46,103 nt of DNA from Bacteroidota bacterium (GTDB taxonomy: Bacteria > Bacteroidota > Bacteroidia > Bacteroidales > VadinHA17). Numbering within the stretch: the first letter of the stretch is position 1; every line of letters starts with the position of its first letter. Of the stretch, positions 25,172 through 35,400 are shown in pieces. Where the stretch lies: assembly GCA_016718875.1 (NCBI GenBank), contig JADKBL010000038.1, positions 1 through 46,103 of the forward strand, given 5' to 3'. A program made the position numbers and the translations under genes. A model generated the notes under the pieces. The model ran no database searches, was not told the DNA's origin, and was given only the letters and a program-made list of their open reading frames with translations.

Positions 25172-26317
25172 CTATTCAACAGATTCATCAGAGATGGTAC
25201 TTCTATCAACACTATGCTCCGGCACAACTTCTACAATTATTTCTTTTAATACCTTCTCCACGCTTTCAATCCTTGTGGATGATGGTTTTCCCTTAAATGA
25301 TTCATAAAAACGCAATCCCAATTTATCATAATAAGCATCATAGAATTTCTTGTAACCGAAAAATGCACCCAAAAGAACTACTACTGCTTTGAAATTCGAA
25401 CCAAATTTAAGTAAGTGCGTCAAGTCCTTTCCCAATTTAGTATTTTCAATATGTTCTACATTACGTATTTCATCTTTCAGAACGAGATATAACGGTGTAA
25501 TGAAATACTGCTGTATGTTGTTAATTGTCGTTTGAGCTCGGTAGTTCTTAACTCGATCTGATTCTTCAAGTAATTTTATGACTTCCATAAACTTAATTGC
25601 AGGGTTTTGAGAATTTATTTCTTGAAGGAATTTATGTAATTCACTTCCTTCAAATGTTGGATCGTTTTTGGTGTAAGCAAAAACCTGTCCTGCATCATAA
25701 AAATAACCAAGAATTGAGTTTGGAAAGTAATCAAAGCGATCATATGCCATCAGATAACTCCAATAACTACCCTCTTTAATTTGAAAGGCTTTGGTTCCAA
25801 TCTTCCTAAATTCCATTCCTTGAAAAATATTCTCCATACCAATAGCCCCTATTAACTCATCTTTGCCCTCTGCCAGATTGCAGACCAACCAAATTGCATC
25901 AATGGCTTTTCGAATTTCTTTCTCGAGAATACCTCGTTCTATTTGAGGTAATACTGATTCAAATATTGGTTGCTCTAATTTTATTCTCTGGTCGATCTTT
26001 AATTCAATAGAAATCTTTGCTTGCTTCGAAATTGGATAAACTGAAACAAGATTTTGAATCTCAAAGTACAAATTGACAGAATCTCCCTCAGCATCTGTAT
26101 CAAGATGCAGAATTAAATAATCCTCTTCATATTCAAAAGGAGCAATCAACTTAAACAATTCAACGATATTTGTTTTTGTTTCATCAGTAACCTCACCATC
26201 AAATTTTACAAGCTGAGATGAAGGGATATAGGTATAGCCATATCTGTAAAACAGGTTAAACTGAATTCTAAAAATTGCTGCTAAATAATTGGTAGTCATC
26301 TGAAAATTAATAATCAA
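25172..26317 (-). CDS. 381-aa protein of the Hsp70/UvrD module, unknown function
   Basis: Not recognised. Met at 26299 (MTTNYLAAIFRIQF) is a likelier start than 26317, since it leaves 7 bp after the helicase stop. The N-terminal part is beta-rich (DYLILHLDTDAEGDSVNLYF; SIELKIDQRIKLE). The middle is helical. Near residue 310 a short hydrophobic segment FKAVVVLLGAFFGY could touch a membrane or the core of a domain, and the end is acidic. Zero spacing to the next (split) gene. Tight linkage to Hsp70 and UvrD-like genes suggests a common function. Confidence 0.6.
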   Translation of the reverse strand: MIINFQMTTNYLAAIFRIQFNLFYRYGYTYIPSSQLVKFDGEVTDETKTNIVELFKLIAPFEYEEDYLILHLDTDAEGDSVNLYFEIQNLVSVYPISKQAKISIELKIDQRIKLEQPIFESVLPQIERGILEKEIRKAIDAIWLVCNLAEGKDELIGAIGMENIFQGMEFRKIGTKAFQIKEGSYWSYLMAYDRFDYFPNSILGYFYDAGQVFAYTKNDPTFEGSELHKFLQEINSQNPAIKFMEVIKLLEESDRVKNYRAQTTINNIQQYFITPLYLVLKDEIRNVEHIENTKLGKDLTHLLKFGSNFKAVVVLLGAFFGYKKFYDAYYDKLGLRFYESFKGKPSSTRIESVEKVLKEIIVEVVPEHSVDRSTISDESVE

Positions 26318-26561
26318 AATTATTGGTTGACTTGGTTGTTATTCCCGGTCTTATTAAATCCGCTATAGTTATTTCAGTGCACTCCCCTTTAAAAACATTC
26401 ACCAAATTATGAGTGTAGCCAAAGTATGTGAGATACAAATTCTTTCTGCTTCGAGTCATTGCCACCATAAATAAGGTTCTTGCTTTGCCTGGGTGCAAGA
26501 AAAAATTGTTATTCAAAAAGGGCAGAGAAAACATTGTCAAAATCAAGCCCTTAGCCCCCAA
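26307..26561 (-). CDS. UvrD-like helicase, C-terminal part (frameshifted)
   Basis: The 84-aa frame starts GAKGL and then has TLFMVAMTRSRKNLYLTYFG, the motif VI region of UvrD/Rep helicases with its arginine finger. The segment ILTMFSLPF is better read as DFDNVFLPF, pointing to a compensated pair of indels near 26520-26555. With the preceding ORF it makes one gene of about 345 codons. Confidence 0.65.
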   Translation of the reverse strand: MGAKGLILTMFSLPFLNNNFFLHPGKARTLFMVAMTRSRKNLYLTYFGYTHNLVNVFKGECTEITIADLIRPGITTKSTNNFDY

Positions 26562-27346
26562 TTATTTTTCGTTGCTATCCAACTTGGCTTTTGGTTAACG
26601 CTCAAAACTATATCAATAAATTTTTGAACAAGCGCATTTGATGGGAAAAGAATCACACATGTTTCCCCCACCGCTGTACCTTTTTGTGATTCCTGATAAA
26701 TATACTTTACTTCTTCGTTTAAGCTTGATGCTTCACACAAACGAATATTTACGTCTTGTTTTGTTAGGTCCCGCTTGGCTCCCCAAATATTCATTTGGGG
26801 CAATAATTTTTGGACTGCAGCCATGACACTCCGTGTCAACCGGTGGACAATATTTAGTGTAAATACTTTTGCATTAATAATATCACCAACTTGATTCGGA
26901 TTAACCACTTGCTCATTCCATTTCGGGTCAATGTCGTATATCGATTGATTGGAATCGCCTGCGACAATAATTTTACCGCTCCTATTATTCATTGCATACA
27001 ACACTTTTGCAGGCAAATCTTGCACTTCATCACAAAAAATATAATCATAATTGGAAGTATCTTTATCCACAAACTCATAATATGTCATTATAGGAATACT
27101 TAAAGCAATATTTAATTCTTTCATTCCTGTTTGGAACATGTCGATCAGTGAACGAGTATAAACCACCACAGCTACTTTTGCATTCGGTTCATTCTCCAGA
27201 ATATTCTTTAATGAATGCAACAGCAGAACAGACTTACCGCTTCCAGCAAATCCTTTTACCCAAATGTTACCTAATTTTCTTGATTCAACATCGATAAATT
27301 CCCTTTGATCTGGATCAAGTTTGTCTTCTCTTATCATCCATGCCAT
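26543..27346 (-). CDS. Compact UvrD-like SF1 helicase, N-terminal part (frameshifted)
   Basis: 267 aa with motif I GFAGSGKSVLLLHSL, motif II YIFCDEVQDLP, motif III VAGDSNQSIYD and motif IV-like FTLNIVHRLTRS. It lacks the large 1B/2B insertions of full UvrD, so the intact protein would be only ~345 aa. The frame ends KNNWGLRA just where motif V (GAKGLDFD) should start; one base change in the run of five G (near 26558) restores it. It begins 17 bp after the Hsp70 gene. Either inactivated or a sequencing indel. Confidence 0.75.
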   Translation of the reverse strand: MAWMIREDKLDPDQREFIDVESRKLGNIWVKGFAGSGKSVLLLHSLKNILENEPNAKVAVVVYTRSLIDMFQTGMKELNIALSIPIMTYYEFVDKDTSNYDYIFCDEVQDLPAKVLYAMNNRSGKIIVAGDSNQSIYDIDPKWNEQVVNPNQVGDIINAKVFTLNIVHRLTRSVMAAVQKLLPQMNIWGAKRDLTKQDVNIRLCEASSLNEEVKYIYQESQKGTAVGETCVILFPSNALVQKFIDIVLSVNQKPSWIATKNNWGLRA

Positions 27347-27363
27347 AATGAAAAAATTTAAAT

Positions 27364-29793
27364 TTATCTTTTAGCAATTTCTGCTTCCTTTCTCGTCACC
27401 ATCAGGTTATCAGGATTATAAAGTCGTTCATCAGAGAAAGTTGGTTCTGAACTTCTAACCTGCTGTGCAAAATCTTTCATACCTAATTCATCAGCAACAT
27501 AAGATAACCAACTGTAATCGCTATCATTCATTTGGTTTGAATCAAATTTCTTCTTCCAAAACTGGAATGCTTTTTCAATCATTTCATTTCCCTTTGGATC
27601 ACCTTCACTTTTTAGTAATCTCCCCATTTCAAATAAGGTATGCGGTTTGTCAGGGTTAAGCCGGAGTGACTCTTCTAAAATCACTTTGAATTTTGCTTTG
27701 TCTGTATTTTTTAATTTGAATGCATAATTAAATGCTGTAGTGTCATTCTTGTTATTGTTATAAGCAAGTTCATAATATTCAAGAGCTCTAAGGTCATAAC
27801 CTGCACTTGAAAACAACAATCCAATTTTGTTGTAGTTGCTTACGTCTGGATACAGCTCATTGAGCAGTTCCAAGGTTTCTGCCGCTCTGAAATCATTTCC
27901 AATCTTTTCATATGCTTTATATAGAGCTTCTAATCCTTCCTTAGTAGGCTTGCCTCCGTTTTGTTCTGCTTCGAGGTTTGCCTGTCGTTCCGCTTTCAAG
28001 ACAATTCGTTCTTCAGTTGAAAGCTCCTTATTGGCAAATGGATTAATTGGCTCAACAATTACAGATTCCCCGACAGCTGATGCTCTTGCAAGCAAGAGTT
28101 TATCAGTTGTAATTTCTAATTCTAACCTAACAGGAGTATTTTTCTTAAAACCATTTAGATCTACGCAAACTATTTTGACGTTGTATAGAAGTTTGTTGAT
28201 GTTTCCTAAGCAAATCGGTAATTCAATTGCAGCCTGACCATCCTTAGAAGTAACCAAATCATCGATTACAATAAGGTTACATGGAATATGCGTTCCTGCT
28301 TTCAAAATCACTTTTGGTGTTTCGTCTTTAGTTATCACGATGAACGGCTCACTTGTTATGGGTTGAATGATATTTTTATTGAAGCCATTATAAACAAGCG
28401 AATGAATTGCTGTTCCAGACGAAACATGAGTTTGCAAATCTTTTGGGACAAGTAATTCAGAGTCCTCTTTGAAATATTCCTTTAATGCGGCTTGCACATA
28501 GGGATTTTTTGAACTTCCTCCAATCAATAAAACATAGTCTATTTCATTTTTTGAAAGTGATGCTTTCCTTAAAGCTGTATGAACTGCCCTGAAGATCGTG
28601 ATAAACTCCTCCTGGCCATCCTTAGCTTTTATTGGTACTAATAAAGCTGATTTTAAGAATGGCTTCATCGCTTCATTGAATTGCTGAAATGACAGCTTCG
28701 GCTCAGTCAAAGTCAACCAACCCTTTCTTGAATCAATTTCTATTTTGAAACCAACCGAAACAAAATCACTGCTTGTGGCTTTTGTGGGAAGTATTCTACT
28801 CTTCATTTGTAATGCGATGACGTCACAAATCATAATTTTTAGTTGCTCTGCTGCTTTAAGTAAATGCGTAACGATTCTGTTCTTCTCCGGGGTTCTGAAA
28901 TCGTCAAGGTTTTTGTTACTTTCCTTTAGAAGTTCCGGAAATAAATATTCCATTGCTATATATCTATCAATATCATCCCCTCCAAGCTTCTCAAATTTTG
29001 AAATAGAAAGGTTCTTAGAATAAATGCCATTCAAATCCTTGCCCAACTCCAGAATGGAAACATCACAAGTTCCAGCACCAAAATCAAAAACTAAAACCTT
29101 CGGATTATCTCCTTCAGGAATTCGCAACGGATTATTCTCCTGCGACGAAACTTGAACATAGCTTAGAAATGCAGCGTTTGGTTCGTCAATCAAAGATTGC
29201 TTGTTGATTGCAATTCCATTTTGTTCAAGAGCATAAATTAATTCCTTCCGTTGGTTTGCTTCAAATGATGCTGGAATACTAACTGCAAACTGAAGATTTG
29301 TGGGAAGGTTCTTTGTTCTTACATACCTGTCAATTTGTGCTTTCAAATATTGAAAGAAAACTTTTGCTGCATCTTTGGGATTGAGAATTGGGGTGCCGCT
29401 ATTTCTATCTAATTCACTGCTGAAATATTTTGAACCCAGGTCTTCACCAAGTTCCATTTTGAAGGAATACCAAACATTCACTCCCTTTTTGAGTTGGTAT
29501 TTTAAATCTGCCGCCCCCTTACCAACTAATAATTGATTGTTATACCAAGCAATTACAGTCGGAACTTTTTCCGCTGACATAATTGCCCCGTCGTAAAGTT
29601 TTTGATTGAGCCAAATAACTTCGGTATTGATGTCCTTGCTTACTTGATCAATTGTAGCGATTGAAACTACTGTGGTGGAGGTTCCAAAGTCAATTCCAAT
29701 GAAAGTTGAATTAGCTATATCGGATACCTGTTTTGCAACCTGGATGGTTCTTATTGCAGGAAATAAACTTTTTATGTTGATGTCTGTTGCCAT
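27364..29793 (-). CDS. Hsp70-like ATPase with C-terminal TPR-like repeats
   Basis: An 809-aa protein with a complete actin-fold nucleotide-binding domain. Phosphate 1 is FIGIDFGTSTTVVS (residues 31-44), phosphate 2 VLVFDFGAGTCDVS (~235) and the adenosine motif LLIGGSSKNPYV (~425). The canonical DnaK substrate-binding domain is reduced; from about residue 590 helical TPR-like pairs follow (EALYKAYEKIGNDFRAAE; LRALEYYELAYNNNKNDTTA; PHTLFEMGRLLKSEGDPKG). It is thus a client-specialised Hsp70, not a housekeeping DnaK, and no DnaJ or GrpE is nearby. The neighbours suggest it controls assembly or activation of the helicase/nuclease proteins. Confidence 0.88.
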   Translation of the reverse strand: MATDINIKSLFPAIRTIQVAKQVSDIANSTFIGIDFGTSTTVVSIATIDQVSKDINTEVIWLNQKLYDGAIMSAEKVPTVIAWYNNQLLVGKGAADLKYQLKKGVNVWYSFKMELGEDLGSKYFSSELDRNSGTPILNPKDAAKVFFQYLKAQIDRYVRTKNLPTNLQFAVSIPASFEANQRKELIYALEQNGIAINKQSLIDEPNAAFLSYVQVSSQENNPLRIPEGDNPKVLVFDFGAGTCDVSILELGKDLNGIYSKNLSISKFEKLGGDDIDRYIAMEYLFPELLKESNKNLDDFRTPEKNRIVTHLLKAAEQLKIMICDVIALQMKSRILPTKATSSDFVSVGFKIEIDSRKGWLTLTEPKLSFQQFNEAMKPFLKSALLVPIKAKDGQEEFITIFRAVHTALRKASLSKNEIDYVLLIGGSSKNPYVQAALKEYFKEDSELLVPKDLQTHVSSGTAIHSLVYNGFNKNIIQPITSEPFIVITKDETPKVILKAGTHIPCNLIVIDDLVTSKDGQAAIELPICLGNINKLLYNVKIVCVDLNGFKKNTPVRLELEITTDKLLLARASAVGESVIVEPINPFANKELSTEERIVLKAERQANLEAEQNGGKPTKEGLEALYKAYEKIGNDFRAAETLELLNELYPDVSNYNKIGLLFSSAGYDLRALEYYELAYNNNKNDTTAFNYAFKLKNTDKAKFKVILEESLRLNPDKPHTLFEMGRLLKSEGDPKGNEMIEKAFQFWKKKFDSNQMNDSDYSWLSYVADELGMKDFAQQVRSSEPTFSDERLYNPDNLMVTRKEAEIAKR

Positions 29794-29799
29794 ACCAAC

Positions 29800-30363
29800 T
29801 TAATTTGAACTTTCATTCATTAATCTGAATGGAAATTCTTCGACGCATTTCTGCCAAAATAATTCTCCACTTATCTCAGGCAGATATTTGGCGAAGAACT
29901 CCTTTGCCTCTCGTTCCATTACAGGAATTGCCTCTGGAAAAGCCTGAAAGTAGTTAATTTGATCTAAAGATGAGATATCAAAAGGCTCCTTTCGAGAATA
30001 GTTTAGCGCGGAAAAAGTTTCCTTAGGATGAAAATAATAGTGACATACAGATAAGCAATTTCTTATGAAATTTGGATAAAGAGTAAGCTGTCTGAATCGC
30101 TCATAATGTTCTTTGAAATCTGAATAACAAACCTCATCAACCAACTCAGTAAAGAAAAGCGATATCCCAAAATTGATTTTGCATTCGTGATCCGTCAGGA
30201 AGTTCAGGTGGATAAAGTCCTTTGAAAGGCGTTCGTATTGAATTGTGAAAGTTTCCTTGTCCTGTCTGTTATGATGGTGTTTACTCTCCTCAGGGATTGA
30301 AGAAATGAAAGTCTCTAAATCCGAGCGAAATCTTTCGTTGTAATATGTTGCGAAACTATTCAT
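29800..30363 (-). CDS. 187-aa protein upstream of Hsp70, unknown function
   Basis: A soluble, aromatic-rich helical protein (FATYYNERFRSDLETFISSI; EHYERFRQLTLYPNFIRNCL; EREAKEFFAKYLPEISGEL). No family or catalytic motif recognised. It lies 6 bp before the Hsp70 gene and 5 bp after the 189-aa gene, so all three are co-transcribed and it may be a client or adaptor of the Hsp70. Confidence 0.6.
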   Translation of the reverse strand: MNSFATYYNERFRSDLETFISSIPEESKHHHNRQDKETFTIQYERLSKDFIHLNFLTDHECKINFGISLFFTELVDEVCYSDFKEHYERFRQLTLYPNFIRNCLSVCHYYFHPKETFSALNYSRKEPFDISSLDQINYFQAFPEAIPVMEREAKEFFAKYLPEISGELFWQKCVEEFPFRLMNESSN

Positions 30364-30368
30364 TGCAA

Positions 30369-30938
30369 TTACACTGTTACTCCTGATGAACGTAAATAAT
30401 TCAGTGTTGAGATTACCTTATCCTTTTCAGTAAAAAATCTGGTTATCGCATTACATGCCGGGTTTCCATCATTGCGAAAAAAGTAAACGTAGGTCTTTTT
30501 GTATAGCTCATTTAATGAATGAGCTTTAATAGGTTCCGCTTTCTCCTTACTGCCATGTACAACTCCAATTAACTCGCATTCACAAGGGAAAAGCTTTTCT
30601 TCCAATGATTTCCACCCGGCTTTATGATGGAGATATAGGTCTTCCAATATTTTTACCTCGAATTTATAATCATAACCCCTATTTGAAATAACGAAATATA
30701 GAAGAGTATCCTCCTTCAGAATTCTGCGAAATGAATCGATTCCGCGAGTAGTTTTTACCTGAATCCTCTTTTCTTCTTCATTGTGATTGGTTGCTTCTCG
30801 CTCTTTCTTTCGTTCGTTCATCTTCCCTTCTTCGGCAGAAAAAATGATATACTCCGCTCCTTCAATAAATGTAATTGCCTTGTTATCCTCTTTCTGGTAG
30901 AAGGTTTCGTTCTTATAGATAGTATGTGCGACTATCAT
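30369..30938 (-). CDS. 189-aa protein opening the Hsp70 module, unknown function
   Basis: Beta strands at the N-terminus (MIVAHTIYKNETFYQKEDNK; AITFIEGAEYIIFS), a highly charged linker (GKMNERKKEREATNHNEEEK), then an alpha/beta half (TLLYFVISNRGYDYKFEVKI; CECELIGVVHGSKEK). Not recognised. It is separated by 97 bp from the upstream putative nuclease gene, the largest gap in this part of the operon, so an internal promoter could lie there. Confidence 0.58.
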   Translation of the reverse strand: MIVAHTIYKNETFYQKEDNKAITFIEGAEYIIFSAEEGKMNERKKEREATNHNEEEKRIQVKTTRGIDSFRRILKEDTLLYFVISNRGYDYKFEVKILEDLYLHHKAGWKSLEEKLFPCECELIGVVHGSKEKAEPIKAHSLNELYKKTYVYFFRNDGNPACNAITRFFTEKDKVISTLNYLRSSGVTV

Positions 30939-31035
30939 AATGCCAATTAATTTTCAGTTTAAGTATAAACGCTTTACCCTAACACTACCTTCCATAAGTT
31001 GAAAATAGACAAACTCTTTTGTATAGTGTAATCGG

Positions 31036-31872
31036 CTATTCATTGTTTTCGCCTTCCTCAGTTATTACCCACATGAATTTAGGATTAAAGTCGAGATTTT
31101 CATCCTCTTGCCTCCTTATTTTAGTAGTTACGTCTTTAGGACCAACAATTTGTGATTCCTCCCATTCCTCGTTGGATATCAATTCATTATAGGAAAACGT
31201 TTCCAGTTGGTACTCCTCTTGTAAAATCCGATCAGAATACTCAATGGGAGAATAGACCGGATACTTTAAAGAGAAAGAATCTGCCTGTTCTGGACAAACT
31301 AAATAGTGCCAAGGCACAGCTTTTCCAGGGTTAAGTTGCGCGAAATTTGGAATTTGCCATTTTCCACTACTGAAATATTTACTTTTAATGTATCGGGCTT
31401 CAATTATGGAGCAACCATATGTTTTACCATGTATAAAGCCTTCAACGTAATTGTAGAGCAAGTATAATGGAAGGCCCTTTTTACTCTTTGCATGATTAAT
31501 CAGTAAGTCTATCTGATTCCTATTCGAGTTCCCCACAACGTGATTAATTGAGGGATACCAGCCGAATGATAGATTCTTCCTAAATGGGTGGTAAATTACT
31601 TTGGCTTGCATAGGATAGTAGGTCAATTTGTTTCTTGTCTTACCCAGATATAATGCTATATCATTACCATTCCTATTCTCGTTGCGACTTTCGTAAATCA
31701 AAAATCTTTTTCTAATAGTGGGATTCGCATCACGAAACTTGATAAGTTCAAAAAGTAGATTTTGGGTAATTGTAGTTTCAAAAACTCGCAGATTGAAGTG
31801 ACTTCTTCCAAACCCAATTCTATCCCAAGAATTTTCTGCGAGCTCTTTGAACTTATTGCATAGACTGTTCAT
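31036..31872 (-). CDS. DUF6615-like putative nuclease
   Basis: 278 aa. The N-terminal half, LCNKFKELAENSWDRIGFGR, FETTITQNLLFELIKF, NGNDIALYLG and YYPMQAKVIYHPF, has the order Glu...Asp...QAK expected of a restriction-like (PD-(D/E)XK, here QxK) fold. It resembles DUF6615 proteins, which I know only as uncharacterised. A C-terminal region with PWHYLVCP follows. It is encoded 1 bp after the 202-aa gene in the helicase/methyltransferase operon and is the best candidate for the cleaving subunit. No activity data can be claimed. Confidence 0.6.
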   Translation of the reverse strand: MNSLCNKFKELAENSWDRIGFGRSHFNLRVFETTITQNLLFELIKFRDANPTIRKRFLIYESRNENRNGNDIALYLGKTRNKLTYYPMQAKVIYHPFRKNLSFGWYPSINHVVGNSNRNQIDLLINHAKSKKGLPLYLLYNYVEGFIHGKTYGCSIIEARYIKSKYFSSGKWQIPNFAQLNPGKAVPWHYLVCPEQADSFSLKYPVYSPIEYSDRILQEEYQLETFSYNELISNEEWEESQIVGPKDVTTKIRRQEDENLDFNPKFMWVITEEGENNE

Positions 31873-31873
31873 C

Positions 31874-32482
31874 CTATTTCAACCCAATTTTTTGTTTATG
31901 CTCTTTTACAATGTCATTGAATATTTTGACATGAGTAAGTCCGTAAAATTCTATGTCAATGGCGTACATGTTTTGAAGAGAGAGAAACCTTCTATGATGA
32001 TTAATGAATTGTTCCATCGGAAGATTTAAGTTTCTTGGCAGGGCTACTTTGTCGAGATGCGCTACATACAATTTCTTCTTCCCTAATCTGAATTCATTCG
32101 CTGCCACTTGCGATTTGATAAGAAACTCCTTCTCAGTTTTTTTTATCATTATCGCAATAGGAAATTTGCGTTCATCCCATTCCTTTTTGACACGCTCAAC
32201 ATTTGGTAACTCTGAATTCAAAACACAATTTCTAAATACCCAATGGGCAGGTGTATTGTCTGTCTTGATTACATCTCTACTATGAATGTGCTCAATTGCC
32301 TGCCCACGAATACCTGATGCCTTGCGCGCAAAAAGAGGTATCGTACGATCTTTGATCCATTTTTCAAGAACCTTCTCCCAGTGCTTTTGCTGCATGACAG
32401 AGGGAAAAAGGATTTTATTTTCACTCAGCAGTAATTCAAACAGATTTTTGAGATTTGATATGATCGCTTTTTCACTTTTCAT
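31874..32482 (-). CDS. 202-aa protein of the methyltransferase operon, unknown function
   Basis: A basic alpha/beta protein. A distinctive block GIRGQAIEHIHSRDVIKTDN followed by TPAHWVFRNCVL looks conserved (His/Asp/Asn rich, possibly an HNH-like or DNA-binding site). A later part reads FPIAIMIKKTEKEFLIKSQV. Its start overlaps the methyltransferase stop by 4 bp, so translation is coupled. The role is unknown. Confidence 0.58.
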   Translation of the reverse strand: MKSEKAIISNLKNLFELLLSENKILFPSVMQQKHWEKVLEKWIKDRTIPLFARKASGIRGQAIEHIHSRDVIKTDNTPAHWVFRNCVLNSELPNVERVKKEWDERKFPIAIMIKKTEKEFLIKSQVAANEFRLGKKKLYVAHLDKVALPRNLNLPMEQFINHHRRFLSLQNMYAIDIEFYGLTHVKIFNDIVKEHKQKIGLK

Positions 32483-35400
32483 ATTTCAATTCTGTATTTC
32501 TCAAAATCCTCCTCACTCAAATCGACATCAATAATTTTTGCTTCTTCAAATGTGAGTTGGTAGAGGTGGTAAATCATGACATCAAGTTGACGCTCCAAGC
32601 GTGATGTATTTGCTTGGGGGTTTTCTTTTTTCGCTGAAACAATTTTGGAAACTATGTCAGAATAGGCCTTTGGTTGCTCTACTTGCCTTATTGGCAGTTT
32701 GGAGAGAAACTGGGTCTTATATGCATAAAAGCCACCTGCTTGTGGTGTTGTAATTTTCTTATACACGAAATCTAATAAAGAACTGTTCAGGAGACCAAGT
32801 AGAAAGAGATAGTTCTCAATACTTTTCTCTTTGGGAATGATATGGTATGTTTTCGTATTCCCATAATATACATTTGTGTGAACAAAGTTATTCCTATCTG
32901 TAATTTCAGGGCTCACGATTCTATTCAATTTAAAGTTTTCAAAACTTCTTTGATTCCAGAGTTCAAACCATTTCTTAGGTGAGTTATCAAAATAATCTCT
33001 TCCTTTAAGGAGTACCTTATGAGAACTCAAATAGGAGAAAGTGTTTGGATACTCACTCTTTAGAATTGATTCAGAAAGCACTCGTGAATTTTTATCGTAT
33101 GGATAGATGACATAGTATCCTGACCACGTGACTACATATTTCTTTATGTCCTTTCCCTTTAATAGCTTTTTGAGAATCCCCCTTTCAATTTTGAATTCCC
33201 GAATTGTGTCTTCATTTACATAAAAAACTTCGTCTTTACCTGATGCGATCCCTTGAAAAATAGATTCAGTAATCTCTAAAAGTGGTTTAGTGTCAACAGC
33301 AAATTTTGATAGTAAATAATTTATCGAATCATTCTGAAAATTCCATTCAGATTTCTCTAATTCCAAACTCTTAATCGGTAGAAAGCATTTAATCGATGAA
33401 GATGTTGTATCAGTTAAACTGTTTTGAAAATCAGAAACAGAAATTGAGCTTCCGCTATTGAAATATTGATGGTAAGCAAATTCATAATCACTGGAAAGTT
33501 TGGATTTCATAAATAGGAAAACACCCGTATAGTTTGTTGCGCCTTGAAAAACCTGAATGTCAGCAAAGTCAAGAATGCTTTTGATTTTGAAATTTTGATT
33601 AATGAACTTGCGAATTGCTTCGCCAAAATCTTTCTTCATAAAAGTTGTTGGATGAATGAAGCATAGCGAACCACCTTCCTTTAACAATGCATATGCTCTT
33701 TCATCAAAAATTACATAAATGTCATACTTACCTTTTGCTGAGGCATAATTTGATAACTTAACCTTCTGTTCTGCGGGCAATTTCTTAAACTCGACATAAG
33801 GTGGATTTCCAATTACAATGTCAAAACCGCTTTCAATTCCGAAAACCCATTCCGAATCGAACCAAGAAGAAGAAGCATTCTGATCATATGGATCCCATGA
33901 ACTGATCTTTTGTGCAACTTCATCAATAGACCTTTGGTCGAGCAAACCGTTTTCTAACTCTTCAATTTCCAATTTTAGTTTCTCCTGCTTCTTGCGGTGC
34001 TTCTCTTCAATTTTCTTTTGCGATTGTAATGCGAGTTTCAGATTATCTTTCATGACTTCAATCTTCTTCAGCAAACCTTCTTCATACTCTTCAATTTCCT
34101 TCCGGATAATGTCACCAATTCTCTGTCGCAGTTTTCTATCGTCTTTTTGAAAGTTGAGTTTTTCTTTACGCGATTTTGCATTGAAGTAGTGGTGGCGCAC
34201 TTTCTTCAAGTCCTCCTTCAACTTGCGGATGTTTTCATTTTCAATGCGCAGTTGCTTTGGGAGTTTTAATCCGACAAGTGTGTTGGCAGCCACAAACTTA
34301 GTTTCAAGATTTGGAAGCGGACGAATGCCGCGGTTCTCAACGTCGGATTGCTTCGTACCGCGCAATGACGTGCCAGGTGATCCAACTCGTTGGTCAATAA
34401 CGAGAGAGATGAAGAACCGAAGCTTAGCAATTTGAACAGCAATGGGTTGAATGTCCACACCATAAATGCAATTCTCAATGAGGTAGAGCTTACGACCATA
34501 ATCCAACTCGTTGTTGAGAAAGGCATCGTCGATACTGTTCTTGTTTTCTTCGAGGTCAGCAATCAATTTGTTGCGCAGATTAGGGTCATCAATTTTTTCT
34601 GCTTCACGAATTGCACTCCGCACTCTTACAGTTTGCCTCTCCTTCCATTCTTCATTTTTAGGGTCAAGCTTGTGGAGAACATGTACCACTGTATGCAATA
34701 TGCCCATAGGAAATGCTCCAGAGCCACAGGCAGGGTCGAGAATCCGGCATCGGTCTATTGCATCTATCAGAAGTCTGCATTGCTGCTTCGTGAATTGGTG
34801 AGGTGCTGCAGTATAAGAGAGTAGCTGGCGAAGTTTCTCCTGGATTTCTTTTCGCTCTGATTCATTGGCTTCACCTCGTGCAATAACAAGTGATACCTGT
34901 GTAGTTTGCGATTCGTTGAATAAATTTTTCGGCGGTGTTTCGCCCCTACTTTTCAAAATGAGGTTGGCATTTTTTGAGAGCAAAGCATTTTCAAAATAAG
35001 TAATGAGAGATTCATTCACCATGTAATTTACAATCTCACGCGGCGTGTAGAAACTTCCTGTTTGCTTCCGAGCTGTTGTCTTTGTTTCAGGATTGTAACT
35101 CGCCAAAAGATTTTCAAAAACTTGTCCAAGCAGTTCAGGGTCGAGTGCTACTTCTTCTTCAATAGGAGTATTCTCTGTAATGGTGAACTTGTACCGGTTA
35201 AGCGTGTCAATGAGTCCGCGCACTTTGTATTGCTTTGAAGTAGTGCCATAATAATTATTGAGGTCGGCATTTTTTTCTTCGCAGAAGAAAAGAAAGTCCG
35301 GAACAGTTGGCTGCTTGCTCGTCTTACGCGAAAAGCCATCAACGTATTTTACCTTGCCCTCCTCATCCTCTTTGTCGAGACAATCAAACAATCCGCCATT

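Noticed and set aside
27364..29793. Housekeeping DnaK
   Set aside because: The substrate-binding domain is atypical, TPR-like repeats follow, and no dnaJ/grpE is adjacent.
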